Of a stretch of DNA of 64,000 nt, positions 9,278 to 17,209 are shown one piece after another. Under the pieces are notes generated by a model. The model was not told the origin of the DNA. It searched no databases and worked only from the letters and a program-made list of their open reading frames with translations. A program made the translations under genes and the position numbers. The first letter of the stretch is position 1; each line of letters begins with the position of its first letter. The DNA is from Deltaproteobacteria bacterium UBA2409 (GTDB lineage: Bacteria > Bdellovibrionota_C > UBA2361 > DDRT01). The stretch lies in contig DDRT01000013.1 of NCBI GenBank assembly GCA_002343185.1, positions 200,694 to 264,693 on the forward strand. The letters are read 5' to 3'.

Positions 9278-9775
9278 ATGAAAAATGAAATTAGGAATGA
9301 ATTAAATTTGCAGATTAACCGTGAGATGCAAAGCGCATACAATTATCTAGGAATTGCTACCTGGTGCTCAGAAAAGGGTTACCCTGGCTCTGCTCACTGG
9401 TTCTCACTTCAAGCTAAAGAAGAGATGGAACATGCTCTTAAAATCTATAAATACCTTCTTGATAGAGGAGAAACCCCTACTCTTGAATCTGTAGGGAAAC
9501 CAAAAGCGGCTTTCGAGGATCTTAGATCAACATTTGAAGCTGCTTTAGAGCAGGAAAGAGAAGTTGAGAATTTCTTAAATGCTATTTCTGTAAAGGCTGC
9601 TGAAGCAAAAGATCATGTAACTTTAAATTTCTTAGCCTGGTTCCTGGAAGAACAGGTTGAAGAAGTAGCTTCCGTGCAAACAATTTTAGATCAATTGTCA
9701 CTCGCAAAGGACTCTTTATTTTTAGTAGATCAGGAGCTTGGTAAACGCACAGAGACTGAATCTGCCGGGAATTGA
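9278..9775 (+). CDS. ftnA: Ferritin (non-haem, FtnA-like)
   Basis: The product oxidises Fe(II) and stores iron as a 24-mer shell. From the ATG at 9278 it has 165 residues, the usual size; AAAGGG lies 9 nt upstream, which decides this start over the longer frame at 9236. Ferroxidase ligands are visible: Glu16 (NREMQSAY), the ExxH pair Glu49/His52 (AKEEMEHA), and the later Glu/Gln helix (FLEEQVEEVAS). It may share a transcript with dnaB. Confidence 0.93.
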   Translation: MKNEIRNELNLQINREMQSAYNYLGIATWCSEKGYPGSAHWFSLQAKEEMEHALKIYKYLLDRGETPTLESVGKPKAAFEDLRSTFEAALEQEREVENFLNAISVKAAEAKDHVTLNFLAWFLEEQVEEVASVQTILDQLSLAKDSLFLVDQELGKRTETESAGN

Positions 9776-9795
9776 TCTAGCTGCTCGAGATTATC

Positions 9796-9826
9796 AAGAA
9801 GTGTTTCTGCGACTTCGGCACTTCTT
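9796..9826. terminator. Weak bidirectional hairpin between ferritin and purF
   Basis: AAGAAGTG and CACTTCTT form a perfect 8-bp stem around a 15-nt loop between two convergent genes. There is no real T-run on either side, so a terminator role is inferred only from position. Confidence 0.4.
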
Positions 9827-9863
9827 TATCAACCACGAAGAACACAAATCGAAATGTTCATTC

Positions 9864-11276
9864 TCAACTTATTATCGATAGCTCAGAGCTAATAGGATAC
9901 GGATAATCTCCATCAGAACAGCCTACACACAGCTCTGCCGCTTCACCCCTAAACTCCTTATCCACTCTTCTTAAGACCTCTACCGGTAGATAATGCACTC
10001 CATCAACATTCATCAACATTGCTAGTTCATGAAAGTCGATATCTTTATGATTAATAGTTTTAAGGTATGTTCGTAAAAGAAAATCTTCTGCTTTTTTAAG
10101 ATCTACTCCAAAAAAGCAAGGGTTAATAACTGGTGGAAAGCCACTAACGATTCTGATTGAAGCTGGATTATACTCTCTAATCATAGAAACTAATATGCGA
10201 GAGGTGTTTCCTCTAACAATTGAGTCATCAACTAATATGATATTATTACCTTCTATCTGATTTATGAGATCGGGATTTAAAAATAATTTATCTGATATCC
10301 TGGAGGTTCTTTCTTGGTCAGTTGGAGCCTGAAAGCTTCTTTCATACTGAGCTTTGCTTAATACTAAAGGTGTTCTTTCCTTCCCATAAATTCTTCCCAT
10401 TCCATCAGCAAATGGTATTCCTGAGTTTGGAACCCCAACTAATATCCCATCTAGATCAATTCTTTTAGCAAGCTCTTCTCCTAAACGTTCCCTAAACTGT
10501 CTTACAGTCCCAGAACCATAAAGGGCTCTATTACGCATCATGTAAATACCTTCAAAGGAGCAAAACCGTTCAGTGACGGGCTCTCGTGAGTCTATGAAAC
10601 GATCTATGATCTCACCACGCTCAATCTTGATAGTTTCTCCTTGGCCTATTGGTTGAAGTGTGAAGGGATGATTTACAATATCATCAAACACATGTGTCTC
10701 AGAGGCTACAAAAATTCCATCTTTATTTTTAGCTACAGCGCATGGTCTCATTCCAGCGCGATCTCTTGATACATAAAGAGTTTCACCCTCTTGAATTACT
10801 AAGGTGTAAGCACCCTCGAGCTCCTCTATGGTATCCAGTAAGGCATCCTCAAATTCTCTGTCTGATTTTAGGGATATAAGTAATGCTATTAGTGCTGAAT
10901 CTGAAGGAACATTATTTAGGTTGTACCTAACTAAAAGCCGCTCATAATTTGATATTTCACCATTATGAGCAACGAAGAATTCCAGCTTACGATGCTGACC
11001 CTTAATCGGTTGAATTCCATCTTCCGGGGAATCTGAGTGAACAGCTACTGTGGCGTAACGAACATGTGCTGAAGCAACTCCATGTGTAAAAGTAATTGGT
11101 GGTAGCAATTTAGGCTCACCTAGCGTTTTCTCATAAAGAGTCTCACCATCTCTTATAACAACAGCTCCTGAGGATGAAGTTCCCCTCAGTCTCATAGACT
11201 CAAGGGCAAGGCCTATTGAATCTGCCCGCACCGCTTCATCATTTTTAGGGACACTTAGCCCTAATATTCCACACAT
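9864..11276 (-). CDS. purF: Amidophosphoribosyltransferase PurF
   Basis: PurF catalyses the first committed step of purine synthesis, transferring glutamine ammonia to PRPP. The protein starts MCGILGL, so Cys2 is the N-terminal nucleophile once Met is removed. The PRPP loop is IILVDDSIVRGNT. Cysteines at FCSFEG, NPCFFGVD and LCVGC match the 4Fe-4S ligands of Bacillus-type PurF, but unlike the Bacillus enzyme no propeptide precedes Cys2. The 470 residues are normal. A 184-residue hypothetical protein is encoded 21 nt upstream on the same strand. Confidence 0.95.
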   Translation of the reverse strand: MCGILGLSVPKNDEAVRADSIGLALESMRLRGTSSSGAVVIRDGETLYEKTLGEPKLLPPITFTHGVASAHVRYATVAVHSDSPEDGIQPIKGQHRKLEFFVAHNGEISNYERLLVRYNLNNVPSDSALIALLISLKSDREFEDALLDTIEELEGAYTLVIQEGETLYVSRDRAGMRPCAVAKNKDGIFVASETHVFDDIVNHPFTLQPIGQGETIKIERGEIIDRFIDSREPVTERFCSFEGIYMMRNRALYGSGTVRQFRERLGEELAKRIDLDGILVGVPNSGIPFADGMGRIYGKERTPLVLSKAQYERSFQAPTDQERTSRISDKLFLNPDLINQIEGNNIILVDDSIVRGNTSRILVSMIREYNPASIRIVSGFPPVINPCFFGVDLKKAEDFLLRTYLKTINHKDIDFHELAMLMNVDGVHYLPVEVLRRVDKEFRGEAAELCVGCSDGDYPYPISSELSIIS

Positions 11277-11297
11277 GTGAGTGAGTGTATTAGTTAT

Positions 11298-11852
11298 TTA
11301 GCTCTTACTCAAAAGGCCTTGAAGAACTAGTTCCTTGCCATGACCTGATTTTTGTCTAAGTAGGTTCACTAACTGTGTATTTAGGTCAAATAAACCATCA
11401 TAGTTTTCAACTAAAGCCTTTGCATCTTTTAAAAGTGCCTTTAAAAACTCATTGTCTCTATGCCGGATATCAAGAAGCTGGGTTGGCTCAATAACCTCAT
11501 CAGTAATCCGATAAAACTGACCAGATACCCTATCACCCACTACAATCTGAAGATCCCTTATACGGTCTTCACCATATTTAGACCCCGAAATGATCGATTG
11601 AGCCATTACATAGGTTCCATCCGCTAGTGTTTCTCCAGCAATGCTTATACTTTGAATTTCCCAAGACTCTGAATCAGGGCATTCAATTGAGATTGCTTTG
11701 TCACCTCTCATTCTCGATAATATTACGTAATTAGCGACTACTGCCTGTGAACTCATAGATGCCAAATTAGCTTCTCTTCTGGACTTATTTTCATGACGAA
11801 CAAACTCTGCATCCATAACTCTATTTATGGTTATTAATTGACCACTAATCAA
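11298..11852 (-). CDS. Conserved-looking hypothetical protein upstream of purF
   Basis: I do not recognise this 184-residue protein. The N-terminal two thirds are beta-rich (VVANYVILSRM, AISIECPDSESWEIQSISIAG, DLQIVVGDRVSGQFYRI) and the last 50 residues are helical and charged. There is no signal peptide or membrane segment. A Met at residue 13 (MDAEFVRHE) is an alternative start. The 21-nt spacing to purF suggests one transcript, but it gives no direct hint of function. Confidence 0.6.
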   Translation of the reverse strand: MISGQLITINRVMDAEFVRHENKSRREANLASMSSQAVVANYVILSRMRGDKAISIECPDSESWEIQSISIAGETLADGTYVMAQSIISGSKYGEDRIRDLQIVVGDRVSGQFYRITDEVIEPTQLLDIRHRDNEFLKALLKDAKALVENYDGLFDLNTQLVNLLRQKSGHGKELVLQGLLSKS

Positions 11853-11876
11853 GTGTTAATATGCTTATTAGCTCAT

Positions 11877-11949
11877 TTTAGAGGCTTAAAAGCGGCTTTA
11901 ACGAATTATTATTCCTAGACAGACCCCTTAACTCTTAATAGCCTCTAAA
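11877..11949 (+). promoter_or_regulatory. Long-range inverted repeat spanning the aquaporin leader
   Basis: TTTAGAGGCT (11877-11886) and AGCCTCTAAA (11940-11949) are perfectly complementary over 10 bp and enclose 53 nt. The second arm ends 3 nt before the aquaporin ATG and occupies the place of a ribosome-binding site. A leader stem that masks initiation is possible; function is inferred. Confidence 0.45.
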
Positions 11950-11952
11950 GAT

Positions 11953-12561
11953 ATGAACCGATATATAACTGAATTTTTGGGCACTTTTTTCCTGATGTTT
12001 GCCGTCGCATTTTCAGGGGATCCCTTAGCGATAGGCCTAACTCTAGCTGTATCAATTTATGTTGGAGGTCATATCTCGGGTGGACATTTTAACCCTGCCA
12101 TAAGTCTGGCTCTACTTTTACGAAAACAGATGAGACCACTTGATTTCGTGCCTTATGTCGCTTCACAGCTGCTCGGAGCTTCTTTTGGAGCACTATTGTA
12201 TGGAGTCATAACGCTAGAGACATTTATTATTGAACCAAATTCAAGTTTTGTAAGTAGTTCGATTGTAGAGGTTGTTTCAATGATGCTTTTATCTTTAGTA
12301 GTTTTGTCCGTAGCAACTGCAAAAGAGCTTCAGGGGAATTATATTTACGGTCTAGCGATTGGCCTTACCTATACTGCAATGCTTTACTGCACAAAAGAAA
12401 TTTCAGGTGGCATAATCAACCCTGCTATTGGTGTAGGGCCATGGCTTATGAGTCTTGTAATAGGAGCAAAGTTAGAGAGCAATCTTGTACTATACCTAGC
12501 AGCACCTTTTCTGGGGGGAGTGCTAGGGTCGATCTTTTATAGTGTTATAAACGAGGAGTAG
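11953..12561 (+). CDS. Aquaporin / glycerol facilitator family channel (MIP)
   Basis: The 202-residue inner membrane protein has both half-helix NPA motifs (GGHFNPAISL and ISGGIINPAIG) and six hydrophobic segments in the MIP arrangement. It is somewhat shorter than the usual 230-270 residues because loops and termini are trimmed. The compact size and HFNPA context are closer to water-selective channels, but substrate choice cannot be settled here. The same reading frame continues open past its TAG stop into the next small membrane protein. Confidence 0.9.
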   Translation: MNRYITEFLGTFFLMFAVAFSGDPLAIGLTLAVSIYVGGHISGGHFNPAISLALLLRKQMRPLDFVPYVASQLLGASFGALLYGVITLETFIIEPNSSFVSSSIVEVVSMMLLSLVVLSVATAKELQGNYIYGLAIGLTYTAMLYCTKEISGGIINPAIGVGPWLMSLVIGAKLESNLVLYLAAPFLGGVLGSIFYSVINEE

Positions 12562-12630
12562 GTTATCCATCCATACGCTGTTGGAGCAAGATTAAGGGAA
12601 GGTGTATTTGTAGTACTAACTGCACTTTTT

Positions 12631-12873
12631 GTGTTGATCGCTGTCCTTTATTTACGCCAGATTAAAGAAATTCACTCAGAGCTTGTTACTGCTATTGTGC
12701 TTGAAGAGGCCGAGATGACTGCTAAAGTTAACGTTGATAATCAGATTGTTTTGATAGGCAAACCACCTGCATTAGACCTACCCGAGGAGATAACTCTAAA
12801 GAAAATAACCCAGGTTAATGGTGAGGTTAGATATGAGTTTTTTCATGACTTAGACGCTTTCCATGAGAATTAG
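12631..12873 (+). CDS. Small single-pass membrane protein after the aquaporin
   Basis: The first standard start is GTG at 12631, giving 80 residues. The frame is open back to 12562, directly after the aquaporin TAG and in the same frame, with no ATG, GTG or TTG in between. The upstream codons would read VIHPYAVGARLREGVFVVLT, which completes the membrane helix (GVFVVLTALFVLIAVLYL) cut by the GTG start. GAGGAG lies at 12553-12558, 6 nt before an ATC codon at 12565. The real start is therefore unclear: ATC initiation, stop read-through or a sequence error are all possible. The soluble part is a small mixed domain (AEMTAKVNVDNQIVLIG) of unknown family. Confidence 0.55.
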   Translation: MLIAVLYLRQIKEIHSELVTAIVLEEAEMTAKVNVDNQIVLIGKPPALDLPEEITLKKITQVNGEVRYEFFHDLDAFHEN

Positions 12874-12882
12874 GATAAGGCT

Positions 12883-12911
12883 TTGATTTTGATGTTATTT
12901 TCTGGCATACT
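12883..12911 (+). promoter_or_regulatory. Candidate sigma70-type promoter for rpmB
   Basis: TTGATT and CATACT are separated by exactly 17 nt and lie 27 nt upstream of the rpmB ATG, with AAAGGA as ribosome-binding site in between. Confidence 0.5.
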
Positions 12912-12937
12912 CCCCTCCTCTTAAAGGACTAAGAACT

Positions 12938-13174
12938 ATGTCAAAAGTATGTGAAATCTCAGGTAATAAGCGTCAGGTCGGTCACCGGGTAAGCCATGCA
13001 AATAACAAAAGAAAGCATGTATTTGAGCCAAATCTTGTAACAAAAAAACTTTTTGTCCCTGAGCTTGGAAAGTCAGTAAGAGTCAGAATTTCAACAAGAA
13101 TTTTAAGAACAATTGACAAGATCGGACTTTCAGCAACATTAAAAAAATACGGCAAAACCTTAAAGGATCTCTAA
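12938..13174 (+). CDS. rpmB: 50S ribosomal protein L28
   Basis: The 78-residue protein has the L28 pattern: Cys5, GNKRQVGHRVSHANNKRKH, FEPNLVTKKLFVPE and a basic C-terminus ending in TLKKYGKTLKDL. The length is normal. A single Cys near the N-terminus and no further CxxC pair indicate the non-zinc form. It is followed after one base by the GTG start of mlaE, which may place the Mla operon under the ribosomal promoter. Confidence 0.95.
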   Translation: MSKVCEISGNKRQVGHRVSHANNKRKHVFEPNLVTKKLFVPELGKSVRVRISTRILRTIDKIGLSATLKKYGKTLKDL

Positions 13175-13175
13175 T

Positions 13176-14204
13176 GTGCTTAAAGGCGCATTCAATTTAG
13201 AGAATCTAGAAAGAATAAGTGAGCTACGCTTTGGCTCAACCGATACAATTGATTGTAGTGGAATAACGGAACTCGATACTGCAGGTGCCTATCTTCTTAT
13301 CAAAAAATTTCCAAAAGCAACTTTTAGTAACCTCTCCCCTACCCATGAATCTCTCTTTTCACTTGTTGCTGAGCATGTCACAAAAGAAAATAAAGCTCTA
13401 AAACCAAGACATCTATTTCTCGAAGGTATAGGAGCCTGGTCTATAGATTTATATCAGAATCTAAAAGGTATCTTGAGAATGCTTGGGGAAACAGTAGTAA
13501 CTTTCCCCCAAGTTTTTTTTAGACCTGGTGTTTTTAGAGCAAAAGAGTTTTTTGGACAGTTAATGCAGTGCCTTCTAAAAGGAGTACCAATAGTTGCTCT
13601 TGTCACAGGGCTAATCGGCGTTGTTGTGGCATATCTTTTCTCATCTCAAGCTCAAAAATTTGGTGCTTATATATTTGTAGTCGAGTCTGTAGGAATTGCA
13701 ATGTGCAGAGAGTTATCTCCAGTAATTGCGAGCATCATAGTAGCAGCACGATCTGGCTCTGCTTTTACAGCGCAGATAGGCGCTATGAAACTGAATCAGG
13801 AGCTTGATGCGATTGCTACTATGGGTCTATCAACATTCAGAGTGATAGTTCTTCCAAGGGTACTAGCTTTAATGGTTGCACTACCTTTGCTTGTATTTGT
13901 AGGGAATGTAGCCGGAATCTGGGGCGGCATGCTTGTAGCCGAACATTATTTAGATGTTACCAATACAACTTTCCTTGAACGTCTTCAGTTTAGACTTGGC
14001 TTAAAGCATGTTTGGATTGGATTGATCAAAGCTCCAGTTTTTGCCGCAATTATTGCTATCATTGGTTGTAGATTTGGTTTCGATACAAAGCCTGATGCAA
14101 GAAGTGTCGGGATGAGTACAACTGCAGCAGTAGTTTATGCTGTAGTATTAATAATAATAGTAGATGCTGCATTTGCTGTTTTCTTTCAGGAGATCAAGTG
14201 GTGA
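13176..14204 (+). CDS. mlaE: MlaE-type lipid ABC transporter permease with N-terminal STAS domain
   Basis: This is the inner membrane permease of the MCE/Mla system that moves phospholipids between the membranes. Residues 1-90 are STAS-like (DTIDCSGITELDTAGAYLLI); in Proteobacteria this part is often a separate protein (MlaB), and here it is fused. Residues 110-342 are the permease with several hydrophobic helices and the conserved GLSTFRVIVLPRVLALMVALP segment. The GTG start follows the rpmB stop by one base, with AAGGA upstream. The 3' end overlaps mlaF by 7 nt. Confidence 0.92.
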   Translation: MLKGAFNLENLERISELRFGSTDTIDCSGITELDTAGAYLLIKKFPKATFSNLSPTHESLFSLVAEHVTKENKALKPRHLFLEGIGAWSIDLYQNLKGILRMLGETVVTFPQVFFRPGVFRAKEFFGQLMQCLLKGVPIVALVTGLIGVVVAYLFSSQAQKFGAYIFVVESVGIAMCRELSPVIASIIVAARSGSAFTAQIGAMKLNQELDAIATMGLSTFRVIVLPRVLALMVALPLLVFVGNVAGIWGGMLVAEHYLDVTNTTFLERLQFRLGLKHVWIGLIKAPVFAAIIAIIGCRFGFDTKPDARSVGMSTTAAVVYAVVLIIIVDAAFAVFFQEIKW

Positions 14205-14950
14205 TCTCGGTAAGGGAGATTGAAACCAGATTTGGTTCAAGCATCATCCATAACAAAGTATCTTTTGAGATAAAAAAGGGAGATATAGTTGCTGTAATCG
14301 GCGGATCCGGAACAGGTAAAACTGTTCTTTTAAGAGAGATCTTGGGGCTACATAAACCAAATGGTGGTAGCGTGGAACTTTTAGGAACTAGTATCTGGAA
14401 AGCCTCAGCATCGAAGGTACGAGATACATTAAAAAAAGTTGGGGTACTATTCCAAAGTGGAGCACTTTTTTCAGCACTTTCTGTAGCTGACAATGTAGCA
14501 ACACCACTTAGAGAACAGACCAATCTTCCAGAATCAATAATAAGAGATATAGTCGATATACGGCTTTTAGTAAGCGGTCTATCTCTTTCTGATAAAACAA
14601 AAAAACCAAGTGAGTTGTCGGGTGGTATGGTAAAAAGAGCTGCCCTAGCACGAGCATTAGCCCTTGAGCCAGAGGTTCTGTTTTTAGATGAGCCCACTTC
14701 TGGACTAGATCCTATCACTGCTCGTGCTTTTAATATCTTTATAAGAAAGCTAGCTAAAAACCTCGGAATGACCGTCTTTATGATTACCCACGATCTTGCT
14801 ACTCTATCAACCGTACCAGATCAGATAATAGTGTTAGGTGAAGGTAAAGTGTTGGCTCAAGGAGGCTACAAAGAGGTGATTAAAGTAGACCACCCTTGGA
14901 TAAAAAATTATTTTAATGGATCAGAAGTAAGCGTCCGCAATGGAACCTAG
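14198..14950 (+). CDS. mlaF: MlaF-type lipid ABC transporter ATPase
   Basis: The cytoplasmic ATPase powers MlaE. It has Walker A GGSGTGKT, the MCE-specific signature LSGGMVKRAALARALA, Walker B VLFLDEPTSGLDP and switch His in MITHDLATL. The 250 residues are typical. GTG at 14198 or 14201 can start it; both overlap the mlaE stop. Its 3' end overlaps mlaD by 11 nt. Confidence 0.94.
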   Translation: MVISVREIETRFGSSIIHNKVSFEIKKGDIVAVIGGSGTGKTVLLREILGLHKPNGGSVELLGTSIWKASASKVRDTLKKVGVLFQSGALFSALSVADNVATPLREQTNLPESIIRDIVDIRLLVSGLSLSDKTKKPSELSGGMVKRAALARALALEPEVLFLDEPTSGLDPITARAFNIFIRKLAKNLGMTVFMITHDLATLSTVPDQIIVLGEGKVLAQGGYKEVIKVDHPWIKNYFNGSEVSVRNGT

Positions 14951-15794
14951 AGAAAGCTACGTTTTAGTTGGTTTGGGCACTCTCGCCATTATTTTGGCGC
15001 TGTTTATCTCTATTCTCTGGCTTAACAAAGGTAAAGGTGGTTCTGATCAAGATAGATATATAGTTCTTTTCAGAGGAGTTTCATTAAGTGGAGTTCAAAC
15101 TGATGGTCTTGTCACAATGAGAGGGATACAGGTTGGAAGAATCAAAGGACTCAGAATATCTCCTTCAGATATTGAGCAGGTAGAGGTAGAGATCGCTGTG
15201 AATGCTGAAACTCCGATAAGAGAAGATACTTTTGCTGTGATACAAACTAATATATTAACTGGACTTTCCTCTATAGATCTTATTGGAGGTAGCCAGCATT
15301 CTCCCCCACTTAATAAAGCTAAGAAAGGTTATCCATTTCCAGTTATCAAACAGGGGCAAAGTGGGTTACAGGAATTTACTCAAAGTGTACCTGAAGTTCT
15401 AAAAAATATAGCAGAACTTACAAACCGTGCTGGCCCACTAGTTGATGATCTACGAGGATTTTTAACCAAAGAGAATCAAGAGAAAATGGGTGATATCCTT
15501 ACAAATCTAGATTCAATCACATCTGATGTTGCTAAAGGCAGTACGAAATTTACAGAGCTTCTAACCCAGGTCTCTGAATCATTGGCCTCACTTAGCTCTT
15601 CACTAGAAAATGATTTAAGTGGTGCTACAAAGAGTTTGAGGGAGCTATCTGATACAGCTAATAGAGAGATGATTAAAGTAGCTGAAGGGTTTAAGGGGCT
15701 ATCTCATCAGTTTACTGAAACTGCTAGGGACTTCTCCCCTGAGGGATCAATATTATTATCACCAAATTCGGAGGGCTATGGGCCAGGTGAATAG
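14940..15794 (+). CDS. mlaD: MlaD-type MCE-domain protein
   Basis: The protein has one N-terminal membrane anchor (residues 8-28), then an MCE domain (about 38-120: YIVLFRGVSLSGVQTDGLV, MRGIQVGRIKGLRI, VIQTNILTGLSSIDL). A long helical C-terminal tail contains Thr/Leu/Ser heptads (about 150-265). MCE proteins form hexameric rings that receive lipid from the permease in the periplasm; the tail could line or extend the channel. It overlaps both neighbours, mlaF by 11 nt and the lipoprotein gene by 17 nt. Confidence 0.92.
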   Translation: MEPRESYVLVGLGTLAIILALFISILWLNKGKGGSDQDRYIVLFRGVSLSGVQTDGLVTMRGIQVGRIKGLRISPSDIEQVEVEIAVNAETPIREDTFAVIQTNILTGLSSIDLIGGSQHSPPLNKAKKGYPFPVIKQGQSGLQEFTQSVPEVLKNIAELTNRAGPLVDDLRGFLTKENQEKMGDILTNLDSITSDVAKGSTKFTELLTQVSESLASLSSSLENDLSGATKSLRELSDTANREMIKVAEGFKGLSHQFTETARDFSPEGSILLSPNSEGYGPGE

Positions 15795-16275
15795 GTTAGT
15801 TTTTCTTGTCTTCTTTATTGGATGCTTTTCCTCAAAACCATTATCTTTTTTGGAGATAAAAGGAGAAGTTTGCGAGACAGAGCTTTCAGTGATTGATGTT
15901 CCTCCTCTATCTACAGACCCATCGATTCAAACGAGGCTTCTTTTTGAACGAGACGGAACTCTTGGTCAGTATCAAACAATAAGATGGAAAACCCCTCCAG
16001 GGGATGCTTTAGCAATGGCGTTAGAGGATGTGCTTGCTTGTAGCAAAGACACTAGAAGACTACGAGGGAGAATTTTAGATCTTTATGTTTCGAAAGATGA
16101 AGAATTGATCTTAACTGTTGATCTAATACTAGATCAAACCCGTAAGAGATTTACTGAGAAGGTAAAAATCGAAGACCCTTCAGTAGAAAATATTCAGATC
16201 GCTCTAAAGGCTGTAACCACTAATCTTCAGGGCTCTTTTAGAGAATGGGTAAGGGGGTCAGGCCGGGAGGCCTGA
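15778..16275 (+). CDS. MCE-transporter auxiliary lipoprotein; 3' end lies in a palindromic repeat
   Basis: The protein has a lipoprotein signal (FLVFFIGC) and an alpha/beta domain of the size and position of the ABC-type transport auxiliary lipoprotein (PqiC/YmbA-like). It would sit in the outer membrane and contact the MCE ring. The assignment rests on its place as fourth gene of the operon and on segments such as GTLGQYQTIRWKTPPGDALA. The last six codons (GSGREA) and the TGA stop are encoded by the first arm of the palindrome at 16253-16318, so the original C-terminus has been replaced or extended by the repeat. Confidence 0.8.
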   Translation: MGQVNRLVFLVFFIGCFSSKPLSFLEIKGEVCETELSVIDVPPLSTDPSIQTRLLFERDGTLGQYQTIRWKTPPGDALAMALEDVLACSKDTRRLRGRILDLYVSKDEELILTVDLILDQTRKRFTEKVKIEDPSVENIQIALKAVTTNLQGSFREWVRGSGREA

Positions 16276-16318
16276 CCAGACTAGCTCTTGCCTGGTCAGG
16301 CCTCCCGGCCTGACCCCC
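16253..16318. repeat. Nested palindromic element, 27-bp perfect arms
   Basis: Arms 16253-16279 and 16292-16318 are perfectly complementary over 27 bp around a 12-nt loop. Each arm is itself a palindrome (GGTCAGGCC-GGGA-GGCCTGACC). The first arm overlaps the end of the upstream lipoprotein gene. As RNA it would form a very stable hairpin, so it may double as a terminator for the Mla operon. Confidence 0.9.
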
Positions 16319-16428
16319 CAACCCCCCAAGTCCCCCAAAAATTCGTAGAGTAAAATTTATATTTTTTCTTAGATAAAGCGCCTCATTTTCTTAACTAGAG
16401 TAAAAAAAGTGCCGAGGATTGTATTTGT

Positions 16429-17100
16429 ATGGAGACAGCGACACTTTTTGTTCATCCAATCCTTCAAGAAAGGCAGAATTTTAGAAAAGTAGCAGCCGAG
16501 CTGTTTGAAACTATAACCTTAGAGACAAGACTGGGTGATGCACTTGAACGCCTAAAAGGATCAAAACCTTATCAATTAGTCTATTTATCAACCCAGTTTG
16601 ATAGACACTTAAGTAGTAAATGGCTTGAATCAGCGAAGATAAGCCCTCAAGGAAAACAGGCCGCGTATGTTGCTGTGCTAAACAAATCAAGCTCAGGCCA
16701 ACCACTAAGATCATTTAGGCCACCAGTTGATGGTTTTGACCTTGTAATGGAAGAACCATACTCACAAGACAAAGTTAAAGGCTCAATCGAACAATCTCAA
16801 AAGATTATTGAAGTAAGACAAAGAGATGCGGAAGTAGCAGCTTTAAAAACCTTAATGAAAAAACTTCCTAACTTAATCGATCTAAGAACTGAAGCTTACG
16901 CTACAGGTAAAGAGGCTCCTACTGTAGAAAAGATGCTAAAATCTGCAAAAGCTACTCTGGCTGCTTTATCACCAGACATGAAAGCAGTTTACCTTGATGA
17001 GCTAGTTAGTATCTTCGAAAATGCTCCACTACCAGTGATTGAAAAAACTCCAATTGTAAGAGGAATTCCTCAACATAGAGTAATAACTAGATATCGATAG
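16429..17100 (+). CDS. Hypothetical protein with receiver-like N-terminus
   Basis: The first 115 residues show the strand-helix rhythm of a response-regulator receiver (ATLFVHPI, YQLVYLSTQFD, QAAYVAVLN, FDLVMEEPYSQDKV). Ser replaces the phospho-acceptor Asp at YLSTQ, and there is no DD pair near the start. The C-terminal 100 residues are helical (MKKLPNLIDLRTEAYATGKE) with a Pro-rich tail. I infer a phosphorylation-independent pseudo-receiver; the partner is unknown. It stands alone between two repeat regions, so context does not help. Confidence 0.6.
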   Translation: METATLFVHPILQERQNFRKVAAELFETITLETRLGDALERLKGSKPYQLVYLSTQFDRHLSSKWLESAKISPQGKQAAYVAVLNKSSSGQPLRSFRPPVDGFDLVMEEPYSQDKVKGSIEQSQKIIEVRQRDAEVAALKTLMKKLPNLIDLRTEAYATGKEAPTVEKMLKSAKATLAALSPDMKAVYLDELVSIFENAPLPVIEKTPIVRGIPQHRVITRYR

Positions 17101-17116
17101 GAATCAGTAGGGGAAT

Positions 17117-17204
17117 GTCTGGTATGGTTTTAACCAGACCTTAAAGCCAAAGGTCAGGTTGAAAACCTGACCAGGCACTTCACTCCTCCCAGGCCTGACC
17201 CCCA
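17117..17204. repeat. Cluster of short palindromes of the TCAGG/CCTGA family
   Basis: GTCTGGT...ACCAGAC (17117-17139) and GGTCAGGTT-GAA-AACCTGACC (17152-17172) are two hairpins, followed by a GGCCTGACCCCC end (17192-17203) just before the pheT stop. The second hairpin matches those at 21643-21664 and 29552-29572. Confidence 0.75.
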
Positions 17205-17209
17205 TCAAC

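Noticed and set aside
14194..14718. 174-codon minus-strand frame opposite mlaF
   Set aside because: It mirrors the conserved ATPase motifs and is a shadow frame.
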